The notes under the pieces are model-generated. The model made no database searches and was not told the origin of the DNA. It worked only from the letters and a program-made list of their open reading frames with translations. A stretch of 64,000 bases of DNA. Origin: Rhizobium sp. P40RR-XXII. Lineage in GTDB: Bacteria > Pseudomonadota > Alphaproteobacteria > Rhizobiales > Rhizobiaceae. Below, in pieces: positions 15,909 to 25,069 of the stretch. Position 1 is the stretch's first letter, and each line of letters starts with the position of its first letter. The position numbers and the translations under genes are program-made. The stretch lies in the NCBI RefSeq assembly GCF_012641405.1, contig NZ_JABAII010000019.1, forward strand, positions 1 through 64,000. Reading direction: 5' to 3'.

Positions 15909-18835
15909 GCAGCCGTCGCCTCCCCTCCGGTGGCCTGATCGATCGCTCCAAAACCATTGCCTTCCGTTTCGACGGTCGGGATTTGAGCGGTCACCCCGGC
16001 GATACGCTTGCCTCCGCCCTGCTTGCCAACGGTATCCAGCTCGTCGGCCGCAGCTTCAAATATCATCGGCCGCGCGGTATCCTGACGACCGGTGCCGCCG
16101 AACCCAACGCGCTTGTCACGACCGGGACCGGCGGGCGCACAGAGGCCAACACTCGCGCCACGATGATCGAGCTTTACGACGGGCTGATCGCGCGCAGCCA
16201 GAACCGTTGGCCTTCGCTCGCCTTCGATGTCGGCGCCGTCAATGGGCTGCTCTCGCCTTTCCTCAGTGCCGGCTTCTACTACAAGACCTTTATGTGGCCG
16301 GCAGCCTTCTGGGAGAAGGTCTACGAACCGCTGATCCGCAAGGCAGCCGGTCTCGGCAAGGCATCCTACGAGATCGATCCCGATTCCTACGAGAAATGCT
16401 GGGCGCATTGCGATCTGCTCGTCATTGGCGCCGGGCCTGCTGGCCTTGCCGCGGCGCTGACGGCGGGACGCGCCGGCGCGCGCGTTCTTCTCGCGGATGA
16501 AGGCTTCGCTCTCGGCGGCAGTTTGCTTGCAGAGCGCAGTTCGCCGCTTAAGGAGATGCTGGACGAACTTGACGGTTTGCCAAACGTGCAATGCCTGCCG
16601 CGCACGACGGTTATCGGCTGGTATGACGATAATGTCTTCGGCGCAGTCGAACGTGTCCAAAAGCATGTGGAAGCGCCCGATCCACGCCAGCCGGTCGAAC
16701 GCCTGTGGCGCATCATCGCTAAGCAGGCGATCCTTGCGACCGGGGCCGAGGAGCGGCCGCTCGTCTTCGGCGGCAACGACATTCCAGGCGTCATGATATC
16801 AGGTGCCATGCGCAGCTATCTGAATCGCCAGGCTATTGTCCCCGGCAAGCGCGCTGTGCTCTTCACGACCAACAATTCCGGCTACCGGACCGCCGGTGAC
16901 CTCGAAGCCGCGGGTGTCGATGTGGCCGCCATCGTCGATACGCGCGCCAATAGCGAACACTGGAACGGCAAGGCGCAGGTGCTGACCGGCGCATCCATCA
17001 TCGACGCGCTTGGCACTAAGCAAGTCCGTGGCGTCAGCATTGCAAGCGCGTCGGGCCTTCAGCATATCGATGCCGATGCTCTGGCCATGTCCGGCGGCTG
17101 GAGCCCGATCATCCACCTTGCCTGCCATCGCGGCGCCGAGCCGGTCTGGTCGGAAAAGCACGCGGCCTTCCTCGCGCCCGAGAGACAGGATGGCTTGCTG
17201 ATTGCTGGCTCCGCGGCCGGTCTTGCCTCCACGGATACTTGCCTTGGCGATGGGGCGATCAAAGCTGCCGAGGCGCTGGAAGCAATCGGCTTTGGAAAGA
17301 TTGATCCCGCCTTTGCTTCAACAGAGGAAGCGCCGTCCGCCGCCAAGCCGCTCTGGCATGTCAAGGGCGGAAAGGGCAAGGCCTTCGTCGACTATCAGAA
17401 CGACGTGCACCTGAAGGATCTCGGCCTTGCTGTTCGCGAGGGCTACGGTGATGTTGAGCTCGCCAAACGGTATACGACCAACGGCATGGCGACCGATCAG
17501 GGCAAGCTCTCCAATATCAACGCCATTGGCATCCTTGCCGAGGCCCGCGGCATCTCGCCGGCGGATGTCGGCACCACGACGTTTCGACCTTTCTATACGC
17601 CGGTTTCCTTCGGCGCGCTCACGGGTGCCTCGCGGGGCAAGCACTTCCAGCCCGCGCGCAAATCCCCTTTACACCAATGGGCGAAGAAGAATGGCGCGAT
17701 CTTCGTGGAGACCGGCCTCTGGTATCGGTCCTCCTGGTTTCCGCGCGAGGGCGAAAAGACCTGGCGCGACAGTGTCGATCGCGAAGTGCTGAACATCCGC
17801 AAGAATGCCGGCATCTGCGATGTCTCGACACTCGGCAAGATCGAGATCTTCGGCAAGGATGCCGCCGCCTTTCTCGACCGTATCTATTGCAATGGTTTTG
17901 CCAAGCTGCCTGTCGGCAAGGCGCGCTACGGCATCATGCTGCGCGAGGATGGCATGATCTATGACGACGGCACCACCAGCCGCCTGAGCGACGATCACTT
18001 CTTCATGACCACGACGACGGCGCTTGCCGCCGGCGTGCTGACGCATCTGGAATTCTGCGCACAGACCCTGTGGCCCGAGCTCGATGTCTTTTTTGCCTCG
18101 TCGACCGACCAATGGGCACAGATGGCGGTCGCAGGCCCAAAATCGCGGGCAATCCTCTCGGAGATCGTCGACGAGGACATATCCGATGCCGCCTTCCCGT
18201 TCATGAGCGCACGCACGGTTTCACTATTCGGTGGCAAGCTCGAAGGCCGCCTCTTTCGCATCTCCTTTTCCGGCGAGCTCGCCTATGAACTTGGCGTGCC
18301 CGCCGCCTATGGCGAATTCGTCGCCGATGCCATCATGCAGACTGGTCAGAAACATGAGATCTGCGCCTATGGCGCTGAGGCGCTCGGCGTTCTGCGCATC
18401 GAGAAAGGCCACGTTACCCATGCCGAGATCAACGGCACGGTAACGCCAGGCGATCTCGGTTTTGCCCGGATGGTCTCCGCGACGAAGCCCGACTTCATCG
18501 GCAAGGCGATGCTCGCCCGCGAGGGTCTCCAGGCTGCGGATCGTCCGCGCCTCGTCGGCATCAAGCCGCTAGATCCGGCCACCAGTTTCCGCACCGGCGC
18601 CCATATCCTTGAGGATGGCGTGGCGGCGACGCTCGAAAATGACCAGGGCTATGTCACGTCGAGCGCCTTTTCGCCGAGCCTCGGCCATACGATCGGGCTG
18701 GCATTGGTCAAGAACGGGCCGGAGCGCATCGGCGAGAAGGTCACCGTCTGGAATGGCCTTAGAAACGAGTACACGGACGCGGTAATCTGCAGCCCCGTCT
18801 TCATCGACCCTCAGAACGAGAAGCTCCATGCCTGA
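15905..18835 (+). CDS. mgdC: N-methylglutamate dehydrogenase subunit C (sarcosine-oxidase alpha-like)
   Basis: This 976-residue alpha-subunit homologue has an N-terminal ferredoxin-like domain (DTLASALLANGIQLVGRSFKYH region), an NAD-binding Rossmann fold with GAGPAGLAAALTAGRAGARVLLADE, and a C-terminal GcvT-like THF-binding half (from about residue 600) with KNAGICDVSTLGKIEIFG and ISFSGELAYELGVP. It binds NAD and carries the folate site where the methyl carbon becomes methylene-THF. The start is the ATG at 15905 overlapping mgdB; the longer upstream frame lies inside mgdB. Its end overlaps mgdD by 8 bp. Confidence 0.88.
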   Translation: MSSRRLPSGGLIDRSKTIAFRFDGRDLSGHPGDTLASALLANGIQLVGRSFKYHRPRGILTTGAAEPNALVTTGTGGRTEANTRATMIELYDGLIARSQNRWPSLAFDVGAVNGLLSPFLSAGFYYKTFMWPAAFWEKVYEPLIRKAAGLGKASYEIDPDSYEKCWAHCDLLVIGAGPAGLAAALTAGRAGARVLLADEGFALGGSLLAERSSPLKEMLDELDGLPNVQCLPRTTVIGWYDDNVFGAVERVQKHVEAPDPRQPVERLWRIIAKQAILATGAEERPLVFGGNDIPGVMISGAMRSYLNRQAIVPGKRAVLFTTNNSGYRTAGDLEAAGVDVAAIVDTRANSEHWNGKAQVLTGASIIDALGTKQVRGVSIASASGLQHIDADALAMSGGWSPIIHLACHRGAEPVWSEKHAAFLAPERQDGLLIAGSAAGLASTDTCLGDGAIKAAEALEAIGFGKIDPAFASTEEAPSAAKPLWHVKGGKGKAFVDYQNDVHLKDLGLAVREGYGDVELAKRYTTNGMATDQGKLSNINAIGILAEARGISPADVGTTTFRPFYTPVSFGALTGASRGKHFQPARKSPLHQWAKKNGAIFVETGLWYRSSWFPREGEKTWRDSVDREVLNIRKNAGICDVSTLGKIEIFGKDAAAFLDRIYCNGFAKLPVGKARYGIMLREDGMIYDDGTTSRLSDDHFFMTTTTALAAGVLTHLEFCAQTLWPELDVFFASSTDQWAQMAVAGPKSRAILSEIVDEDISDAAFPFMSARTVSLFGGKLEGRLFRISFSGELAYELGVPAAYGEFVADAIMQTGQKHEICAYGAEALGVLRIEKGHVTHAEINGTVTPGDLGFARMVSATKPDFIGKAMLAREGLQAADRPRLVGIKPLDPATSFRTGAHILEDGVAATLENDQGYVTSSAFSPSLGHTIGLALVKNGPERIGEKVTVWNGLRNEYTDAVICSPVFIDPQNEKLHA

Positions 18836-19373
18836 TTTGCCGACATTAAAGCCGGTTCTTGCCGGCAAGGCCGTTTTGCAGGGCAAGACCATCCGGCTGG
18901 AAGCCTTGCCGGAAGGCCATCTCCTGCATGTGATGGGCGCGACCACGACGGAGGAGATCAAGGCGCATCTTCTTGCGGCCGGCGCCGGAGAAAGCTCCGT
19001 GCGTCCGGCCGGATACCGGCAATGGTTCATCGCCGGCGGGGATCAGTTTTCCGTTGTGCATCTGCGGGCATTGAGCGAGACGCTTACGGGCTGCGCCTTT
19101 ATCTCCGACCAGAGCCACGGCCGTGTCCGTATCCGCGTCTCGGGCCTCAATGCCGCTCAGGTGCTCAACAAGGGCGCCGCCGTTGATCTGCATCCGTCAG
19201 CCTTTCCGGTGGGAAGCACGGCGATGACGCTCTTCGGTCATATCTCGATTCAGCTTACGCGTACCGGTTCGGACGATTTCGAGCTGACCGTGCTGCGCAG
19301 CTTTGCGGAATCGCTCTATGAGGAGATTGAGGAAGCGGCCTTATCCCAAGGCGCTGAACGCCTCGTATCCTGA
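18828..19373 (+). CDS. mgdD: N-methylglutamate dehydrogenase subunit D (sarcosine-oxidase gamma-like)
   Basis: This 181-residue gamma-subunit homologue has the GcvT-like small fold of SoxG: an early PAGYRQWFIAGGDQF segment, SDQSHGRVRIRVSGLNAAQVLNKGAAVDLHP in the middle, and FELTVLRSFAESLYEEI near the end. It overlaps mgdC and is the last gene of the mgdABCD operon. Overall sequence is more divergent than that of the other subunits, as usual for gamma. Its role is in holding the complex together. Confidence 0.83.
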   Translation: MPDLPTLKPVLAGKAVLQGKTIRLEALPEGHLLHVMGATTTEEIKAHLLAAGAGESSVRPAGYRQWFIAGGDQFSVVHLRALSETLTGCAFISDQSHGRVRIRVSGLNAAQVLNKGAAVDLHPSAFPVGSTAMTLFGHISIQLTRTGSDDFELTVLRSFAESLYEEIEEAALSQGAERLVS

Positions 19374-19684
19374 CGATCTTGCCTGCCGGCTGCAGTGATT
19401 CGCTGCAGCCGTGCCGACTGCTCCAAATGTTGGGAACGCATTGTCCGTTGGGCTATGTCTCGCATTCTGCTACCAAAAGTGTGGGTAACCGTATCGAGCA
19501 ACTCTTGCGGCATAGTAAAGAAAATGTAACGATATCAAATAGATAAATGTTATCAGTCTGATACGGTTTCGTCATACGCTGATCAGCCATTACGCCTTAA
19601 TCTCTGGACGGCCTGATAGAATCGTGTTCTACATTTTGTCGGGCATAGGTCGGCAAACCGGCATTAGGCCGCCAAGAGGGACAA
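19374..19684 (+). promoter_or_regulatory. repABC upstream region with small palindromes
   Basis: This 311-bp gap lies between mgdD and repA. It contains TATCAGTCTGATA (19551-19563, perfect 6-bp arms) and GCTGATCAGC (19578-19587, a perfect 10-bp palindrome), spaced about 25 bp centre to centre. repABC operons are repressed by RepA/RepB binding upstream of repA, so these are candidate operators. No gene is seen here. Confidence 0.45.
19387..19411 (+). terminator. Hairpin after mgdD
   Basis: CGGCTGCAG (19387-19395) and CTGCAGCCG (19403-19411) form a 9-bp stem with a 7-nt loop, 13 bp after the mgdD stop. No T run follows, so it may be a weak terminator or a 3'-end stabilising structure. Confidence 0.4.
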
Positions 19685-20908
19685 ATGGCGATAGCGGGAC
19701 GCATGGAGACGATAGCTCCTTCCAAGGAAGACGCAGGCGGCAAAATTGCGCGCCATGCAAACCTGCTGTCGAGCCAGCTACAGCAGCTCAGAACCCGAAT
19801 GTATCCGCCGAAGTCCGAAAAGATACTCCGGCAGTTCCTGACCAACGAAGTGTCTAAGCTGACATCGATCCCCGATTCGACCCTGAAACTGATGTCGAGC
19901 GAGGGACGAGGCCCCGTGCCCAGCCGATTGGAGAACAATCATCGGGTCTACACGCTCGCACAAATCAATGAATTGCGCGAGCTGTTTGCGAAGCAGAAGC
20001 CTTCGGAAGCTCTGCGCTTCCTACCGCGCCGCCGCCCTGGCGAACATCTTCAAGTACTGGCGATCGCCAATTTCAAAGGCGGCAGCGCCAAGACCACCAC
20101 CTCCGTCCATCTTGCCCATTACCTCGCGCTTCACGGCTATCGCGTGCTTGCGCTCGATCTCGATCCTCAGGCCTCGCTGTCGGCCATGTTCGGAGCGCAG
20201 CCCGAAGTCGATGTCGGGGCAAACGAAACCATCTATGCGGCCTTGAGATATGACCAGGCCGAAAGACGTTCCATCCGTGAGATCATCCGCAAGACCTATT
20301 TCGATGGTATCGACCTCATTCCGGGCAATCTGGAGGTCATGGAATATGAACACGAGACACCTCGTGTTCTGGCGCAGAAATCGGGCGCCGGCGCCATCTT
20401 CTTCGAACGGCTCAAGCTAGCGCTCGCCGAGGTCGAAGCAGATTACGATGTCGTCATCCTGGATACGCCCCCCTCGCTCGGTTTCCTGACGCTGAGCGCG
20501 ATCTACGCGGCGACCAGCATGATCATCACGGTGCATCCGGCCATGCTCGACGTGGCATCGATGAGCCAGTTCCTCCTGATGATGGGAGATCTGATCAGCG
20601 TACTGAATGAAAGCGGCGCCCAGCTCGACCAGGATTTCATTCGTTATTTGATCACGCGCCACGATCCGAACGATGCGCCGCAGTCGCAGGTCGTTGCGAT
20701 GTTGCGCCACCTGTTTGACTCCGATGTGCTGTTGCCGACGGCGATCGAAAGCACCGCCGTCGAAGCCGCCGGTCTTGCCAAGCGCTCGGTCTACGAACTC
20801 GAAATGGGCCAGATCGGCCGCGATACGCAGAAGCGCGCCCGCGAGGCCGTGGATGCGGTCAACGAGGCCATCGTTCAACTCATCAACACAAGTTGGGGAC
20901 GTGGATGA
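19685..20908 (+). CDS. repA: RepA, ParA-type plasmid partition ATPase and rep operon repressor
   Basis: This 407-residue protein has an N-terminal DNA-binding portion and a ParA ATPase domain from about residue 115. It carries the deviant Walker A FKGGSAKTTTSVHLAHYLA, the Walker A' region ALDLDPQASLSAMFG and the Walker B-like VVILDTPPSLGFLTL. RepA drives replicon segregation with RepB and represses its own operon. The ATG at 19685 has a GAGGGA ribosome site. Its stop overlaps the repB start as ATGA. It is full length and looks functional. Confidence 0.95.
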   Translation: MAIAGRMETIAPSKEDAGGKIARHANLLSSQLQQLRTRMYPPKSEKILRQFLTNEVSKLTSIPDSTLKLMSSEGRGPVPSRLENNHRVYTLAQINELRELFAKQKPSEALRFLPRRRPGEHLQVLAIANFKGGSAKTTTSVHLAHYLALHGYRVLALDLDPQASLSAMFGAQPEVDVGANETIYAALRYDQAERRSIREIIRKTYFDGIDLIPGNLEVMEYEHETPRVLAQKSGAGAIFFERLKLALAEVEADYDVVILDTPPSLGFLTLSAIYAATSMIITVHPAMLDVASMSQFLLMMGDLISVLNESGAQLDQDFIRYLITRHDPNDAPQSQVVAMLRHLFDSDVLLPTAIESTAVEAAGLAKRSVYELEMGQIGRDTQKRAREAVDAVNEAIVQLINTSWGRG

Positions 20909-21933
20909 GCAAAAGCCCGAGGAAATCCATCGTCGCGAGTTTCGGCCTTCTTTCCGCCGAATTGGAAAGCAGCGAGGCTGCGGCAGACCAGCCTTCGCCG
21001 CCCCCTGCCCCCACGACGCAGCCAGTGCGTGTCGGCGCAGGCGTTATCGGGGCCGCGCACCGCGCCATTGGCGATATTCGCGCGGAACGTGATCGGCTGC
21101 GAGCCATCGTCGAATCCGGTGAAGGCTGGATACAGGATCTGGATCCCCATATCATCGATCCATCTCCCTACCCCGATCGTCTGCCGGACGACCACCCCCA
21201 TGATTTCGAGAGATTCAAGCGCTCGGTCGAGGAGGAAGGTCAGAAAGTTCCGATACAGGTGCGGCGGCACCCGTCTTCGCCCGACCGATATCAGGTGGTC
21301 TACGGCCATCGCAGATGGCGGGCCGCTCTAGAGCTTGGCCGCAGTGTCCGCGCCATAGAAGTCGAGATTTCGGATCTCGATCTCGTTCTCGCACAGGGCA
21401 TCGAGAATGCCAGCAGGCAGGATCTGACGTGGATCGAGCGCGCGTTGTTCGCCTTGCGCATGGACGATGCCGGCATCAAGGCGCGGCATATCTATGCGGC
21501 GCTCTCGATCGAGGACGCGGAGCTAGCGCGGATGCGCAGCGTCTATCGGGCTATCCCGGCCGATGTGATCGAAGCGATCGGCAGGGCGCCGAAGGTCGGC
21601 CGCCCGCGTTGGCTGGAATTGGCCAAGGCGGTTTCCGCACAGCACGATGCACTGGAGGCCGTGCGCTCCGCTTTGTCCGACGCGGGCAAGGCGAAGGAAA
21701 CCTCGGATGAAAGATTCCAGCTGGCATTGCATGCGATCAAGCCCCGCGCCGGCTCGCGCAATTCCCAAGTGCCGATTTCCGATGCGTCGGGAACGAGGCT
21801 GGGAGCGTGCGTGGTATCGCCTCGCGAGATGCGGATCTCTGGAGAGGGTAAGCTGGGGTTGGAATTCATTAAATTTGTCGAGGAGGAGTTGCCCGGCCTG
21901 GTCGAGCGCTTCGCTCTCCGGAAGAAACCGTAA
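20905..21933 (+). CDS. repB: RepB, ParB-type centromere-binding protein
   Basis: This 342-residue protein has the RepB layout: an N-terminal region that contacts RepA (KSIVASFGLL), a ParB nuclease-like domain with DRLPDDHPHDFERFKRSVEEEGQKVPIQVRRHP and YQVVYGHRRWRAALELG, then a helix-turn-helix with IENASRQDLTWIERALFALRMDDAGIKARHIYAAL. It binds parS sites and loads RepA. The ATG at 20905 overlaps the repA stop and is preferred over the slightly longer frame from 20893. A parS-like sequence follows the stop by 3 bp. Confidence 0.95.
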   Translation: MSKSPRKSIVASFGLLSAELESSEAAADQPSPPPAPTTQPVRVGAGVIGAAHRAIGDIRAERDRLRAIVESGEGWIQDLDPHIIDPSPYPDRLPDDHPHDFERFKRSVEEEGQKVPIQVRRHPSSPDRYQVVYGHRRWRAALELGRSVRAIEVEISDLDLVLAQGIENASRQDLTWIERALFALRMDDAGIKARHIYAALSIEDAELARMRSVYRAIPADVIEAIGRAPKVGRPRWLELAKAVSAQHDALEAVRSALSDAGKAKETSDERFQLALHAIKPRAGSRNSQVPISDASGTRLGACVVSPREMRISGEGKLGLEFIKFVEEELPGLVERFALRKKP

Positions 21934-21934
21934 C

Positions 21935-21952
21935 TCCTGACAGGTGTCAGGG
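21935..21952. other. parS-like centromere site adjoining repB
   Basis: CTGACAGGTGTCAG (21937-21950), with flanking TCC/GGG, lies just after the repB stop codon. It differs by one central base from the core of the perfect palindromes at 30.78 and 30.92 kb. In repABC replicons RepB binds short palindromes of this type near repB or repC, so this is a likely partition site. Confidence 0.75.
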
Positions 21953-21984
21953 TTTTTCAGATCGAAAAGGAAGCCTAGCAAAAG

Positions 21985-22036
21985 AAAAAAGGCCCCCAAA
22001 CGTTGCCGTCGTGGAAGCCTTCTCTTCAATGTAGCA
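21985..22036 (-). ncRNA. repABC antisense ctRNA (inc-alpha)
   Basis: The repB-repC gap carries a minus-strand unit typical of the small counter-transcribed RNA that represses repC. There is a -35-like TTGACT (complement of 22065-22070), a 17-bp spacer and a -10-like GATTCT (22042-22047). A terminator stem pairs AAGGCTTCC (22021-22013) with GGGGGCCTT (21997-21989), including two G-U pairs, followed by a T run. The predicted RNA is about 50 nt. The end points are estimated from the promoter and terminator. Confidence 0.8.
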
Positions 22037-22128
22037 GCTGAAGAATCGCATTTCCACGAATCCTAGTCAAGCGTTTTTGGCACCGTTTTTGGTGAGCGGA
22101 TTTCTTTTGCCTCGCGAGGGTGAGGGAA

Positions 22129-23352
22129 ATGCAGAATGGAAGTGTAACGACGCCCTTTGGGCGGCGGCCGATGTCGCTTGCCCTGGTGCGACGCCAGGTT
22201 GCCACGGCCGAGATCGCGCCCGGCAAGACGGCCGATAAGTGGAAGGTCTTTCGGGATGCATCCGAGGCCAGGCAATTGCTGGGACTGCAGGATCGCAGTC
22301 TGGCGGTACTCGACGCATTGCTGAGCTTTTATCCTGATAACGAGCTCCGTCAGGATGCCCAGCTTATCGTATTCCCCTCCAATGCGCAGCTGACGTTGCG
22401 CGCCCACGGCATTGCCGGGGCTACGCTTCGCAGACATCTCGCGCTCCTCGTCGAGGCTGGGCTGATTGTTCGCAAGGACAGCGCTAATGGCAAGCGCTAT
22501 GCCAGGAAGGACAGGGCGGGGGAGATCGAAAACGCTTTCGGCTTCGACATCTCGCCGCTTCTGCTGCGGGCAGAGGAGCTTGCAGGCATGGCGCAGAAGG
22601 TGGCAGCGGATCGCGTCGCATTCCGGCGTACCAAGGAAAGCCTGACGATTTGCCGGCGCGATGTGCGCAAGCTCATTACGGCCGCGGTCGAAGAAGGCGC
22701 TGCGGGCGATTGGGCAACAGTCGAAGATATCTACATAGGCCTCGTCAGTCGCATTCCACGCTCTCCCACGATGCTGGAGGTTGCTGCCATCCTCGAAGAG
22801 ATGGAGCTTTTGCGCAGCGAGATCGTCAACCTTCTGGATAGCCAGCAAAAAGCCGCAAATAATAGCAGCAATGATGCTCATAATGAGCGCCATATACAGA
22901 ATTCAAACCCCGAATCCATCCATGATTTTGAACCAAGCTCTGAAAAAGAGCTGGGGGCGACGCCTGAGAGGAAAAGTGGGCTGCGCAGCGAGACGATGCG
23001 TACGTTCCCATTGGGTTTGGTGCTGAAAGCGTGCCCCGAGATTATTGCCTACGGCCCGAACGGGGCTATCAGCAATTGGAGGGAACTGATGGCTGCCGCA
23101 GTCGTGGTTCGATCTATGTTGGGCGTCAGCCCTTCGGCCTATCAGGATGCCTGCGAGACGATGGGACCCGAGAACGCTGCCACGACAATCGCCTGCATTC
23201 TTGAAAGGTCGGGGCACATCAACTCCGCCGGCGCCTATTTGCGGGATCTCACGATGAGGGCAAGGCGCGGCGAGTTTTCTGTCGGACCAGCGATCATGGC
23301 TCTGCTCCGGGCAAATGGCCATGGCGAACATGTGACAGGAAAAGCTTCATGA
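22129..23352 (+). CDS. repC: RepC replication initiator
   Basis: This 407-residue initiator of the repABC family has the characteristic start GSVTTPFGRRP, an early winged-helix region with FYPDNELRQDAQLIVFPSNAQL and ATLRRHLALLVEAGLIVRKDSANGKRYARKD, and the C-terminal SNWRELMAAAVVVRSMLGVSPSAYQDACE region. The replication origin of this family usually lies within repC. The ATG at 22129 is chosen over the GTG at 22120 because the ribosome site (GAGGG at 22115-22120) is correctly spaced for it. Expression is expected to be limited by the antisense RNA upstream. Confidence 0.95.
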   Translation: MQNGSVTTPFGRRPMSLALVRRQVATAEIAPGKTADKWKVFRDASEARQLLGLQDRSLAVLDALLSFYPDNELRQDAQLIVFPSNAQLTLRAHGIAGATLRRHLALLVEAGLIVRKDSANGKRYARKDRAGEIENAFGFDISPLLLRAEELAGMAQKVAADRVAFRRTKESLTICRRDVRKLITAAVEEGAAGDWATVEDIYIGLVSRIPRSPTMLEVAAILEEMELLRSEIVNLLDSQQKAANNSSNDAHNERHIQNSNPESIHDFEPSSEKELGATPERKSGLRSETMRTFPLGLVLKACPEIIAYGPNGAISNWRELMAAAVVVRSMLGVSPSAYQDACETMGPENAATTIACILERSGHINSAGAYLRDLTMRARRGEFSVGPAIMALLRANGHGEHVTGKAS

Positions 23353-23517
23353 GATAGTCGTCCTGGGGATATGCCGAATGTTGTTTGACGCCGGCGACGG
23401 GATTGGCACGACGACAGAATGGCCGCTTGTTTTTGCCATAAGCGATACGGCCACAGCCGAAGGATTTGGCCGTGGCCGACGAAATGCGGTCAAAGATGGT
23501 CGATCAGGAATCCCGGC

Positions 23518-23688
23518 TTAGCGGCAGACGCGTTCCTTGCGAATAACCCAATGACCATGAACCTTGTGCTTCACGGTCTTGACGAAGCAGTCATGATGAT
23601 GGCGATGGAACGGAGCTGCCTGAGACGGGGCGCTGACCGCAACGACGGATGCCAGGGCGATTGCGGAAGCAAGAAGCAGGTTTTTCAT
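23518..23688 (-). CDS. Small secreted His-rich protein
   Basis: This 56-residue protein has a clear Sec signal peptide (MKNLLLASAIALASVVAVSA with a likely cut after SQA). The mature part of about 28 residues contains a histidine cluster (PFHRHHHDCF), two cysteines and several basic residues. A good ribosome site (GAGGA) precedes the ATG at 23688. Metal binding or periplasmic stress function is possible from the composition but unproven. It stands alone, facing away from the methyltransferase gene. Confidence 0.7.
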   Translation of the reverse strand: MKNLLLASAIALASVVAVSAPSQAAPFHRHHHDCFVKTVKHKVHGHWVIRKERVCR

Positions 23689-24055
23689 GTTGGTCCTCGT
23701 AAGCATTGGGGGTTGATGCTGCGCGATAACGCCTGACTTTGATGCCCCAGTTCGACTTAACCGAAAATGAATAGGATGCTTACAAATTTGTAATGCTTCG
23801 ACAGTGTCTCATTGAAAGGGAGCGACGGATTGGGTGTCGATACTATTGATGATCGCATACCGCCCTATCACGAGAAGGATGGTGCTGTTCCCTCCCTTCC
23901 CTTGACTTAGCCATCCGGCGAAGAATTGTCCGTCCGAGCAAACGGCACATCACTCGCGAGAGATATGCGCAGAAAGCTGGATCAGCGCATGACCAAAACT
24001 CGCGGTAGGAGGCCGGAACGATTGAAGCCTTATCGACTGAGAGATGGAGGACGAT
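23689..24055. other. Intergenic, nothing recognised
   Basis: About 370 bp lie between the divergent small secreted protein gene and the methyltransferase gene. It should hold both promoters. No clear palindrome, RNA gene or ORF with coding character was seen. Confidence 0.5.
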
Positions 24056-24823
24056 ATGCCGCTAAATGATTTCGGAAATGTCGGAGACGCCTACCAGAGA
24101 TATTCAGACGGAATACGCGGCAGAATACGACACGAACTTGTGTTCCAGGTCGTAGCTGGACTGATAAATGCTGGAGGAACCGTTCTGGATATGGGATGTG
24201 GTGGCGGTGAGATATCCGTGCGTCTATGCGAAGCGGGCTTTAGAGTTCTCGGTGTTGACACATCGAGCGAAATGCTCCGTCGGGCAAATATGCGTAAGGC
24301 GCAATTGCCAGAGCAAGCCCGCAAACGGCTTAACTTTGAGGTCGGCACTATCGAAAACTTTGAGCCGGGACAAACATTCGATGCAGTCTGCTGTCACGGA
24401 GTGTTGATGTACTTGGATGACAGCTGTGCTGCAATTCAAACATTGGCAGACCATGTCAGCCCTGGCGGCGTACTCAGTATTCTGACCAAGAACGCACTCT
24501 CCAACGGTTTTCGCGAAGCACTCCGGGGAGATTATACGCTCGCAAGCGAGTTGATCGAGACCGGCGCGGCGAGTAGCATTGGCAATCTCGGCATTAGCAC
24601 GCGCGGTGACAATCCTTCAGCAATTGTTGATCTCATGAAGCAGTGTGGTTTTGACGATTGTCAGTGGAGGGGTATCCGCATCTTCTCCGATCATCTCGAT
24701 GCGAACCGCTTTGATGAGAATATGGCCGATGCACTCATTGCGCTGGAGCGGGCCGCTTCGATGCGTGACCCGTACAGGATAATGGCCCGACTGTTTCACG
24801 CAACTGGTCGAAAAGTCCGATAA
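24056..24823 (+). CDS. Class I SAM-dependent methyltransferase
   Basis: This 255-residue methyltransferase has the class I motifs in order: motif I VLDMGCGGGEISVRLCEAGF (residues ~44-63), the acidic motif II in VLGVDTSSEML, motif III around FDAVCCHGVLMYL, and SPGGVLSILTKNA. The sequence resembles the CmoM/SmtA group that methylates modified tRNA uridines, but the substrate cannot be fixed. The ATG at 24056 is chosen for its GGAGG site at 24046-24050; the ATG at 24044 has none. It is monocistronic, with no functional clue from neighbours. Confidence 0.8.
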   Translation: MPLNDFGNVGDAYQRYSDGIRGRIRHELVFQVVAGLINAGGTVLDMGCGGGEISVRLCEAGFRVLGVDTSSEMLRRANMRKAQLPEQARKRLNFEVGTIENFEPGQTFDAVCCHGVLMYLDDSCAAIQTLADHVSPGGVLSILTKNALSNGFREALRGDYTLASELIETGAASSIGNLGISTRGDNPSAIVDLMKQCGFDDCQWRGIRIFSDHLDANRFDENMADALIALERAASMRDPYRIMARLFHATGRKVR

Positions 24824-25069
24824 GCTTACCACTGGGCTGATTAAGAGCGAAATGCTGCCATCGCCGTCGCGCCGTTCTCCCTCCCACGGTCTCTGCGCAT
24901 GCGGGTCGCACTCGAGGTCGTTCGTGCCGCGTCGCAAATGACGAGAGTGACGTAGGCTATGCGGAGCTCGGCGTTCTTGTCGGGCCCTTTTGAAGATTGC
25001 AGCGTCCGACATGCAACAGGCCGAAATTAGCCGGGTTATCGGGAATTTGGAATGCGGGCCGCGGTCGGT

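Noticed and set aside
14367..19373. Reading mgdABCD as ordinary heterotetrameric sarcosine oxidase (soxBDAG)
   Set aside because: The subunits are homologous, but gmaS-mgsABC next door without glyA or choline/glycine-betaine genes favours N-methylglutamate dehydrogenase.
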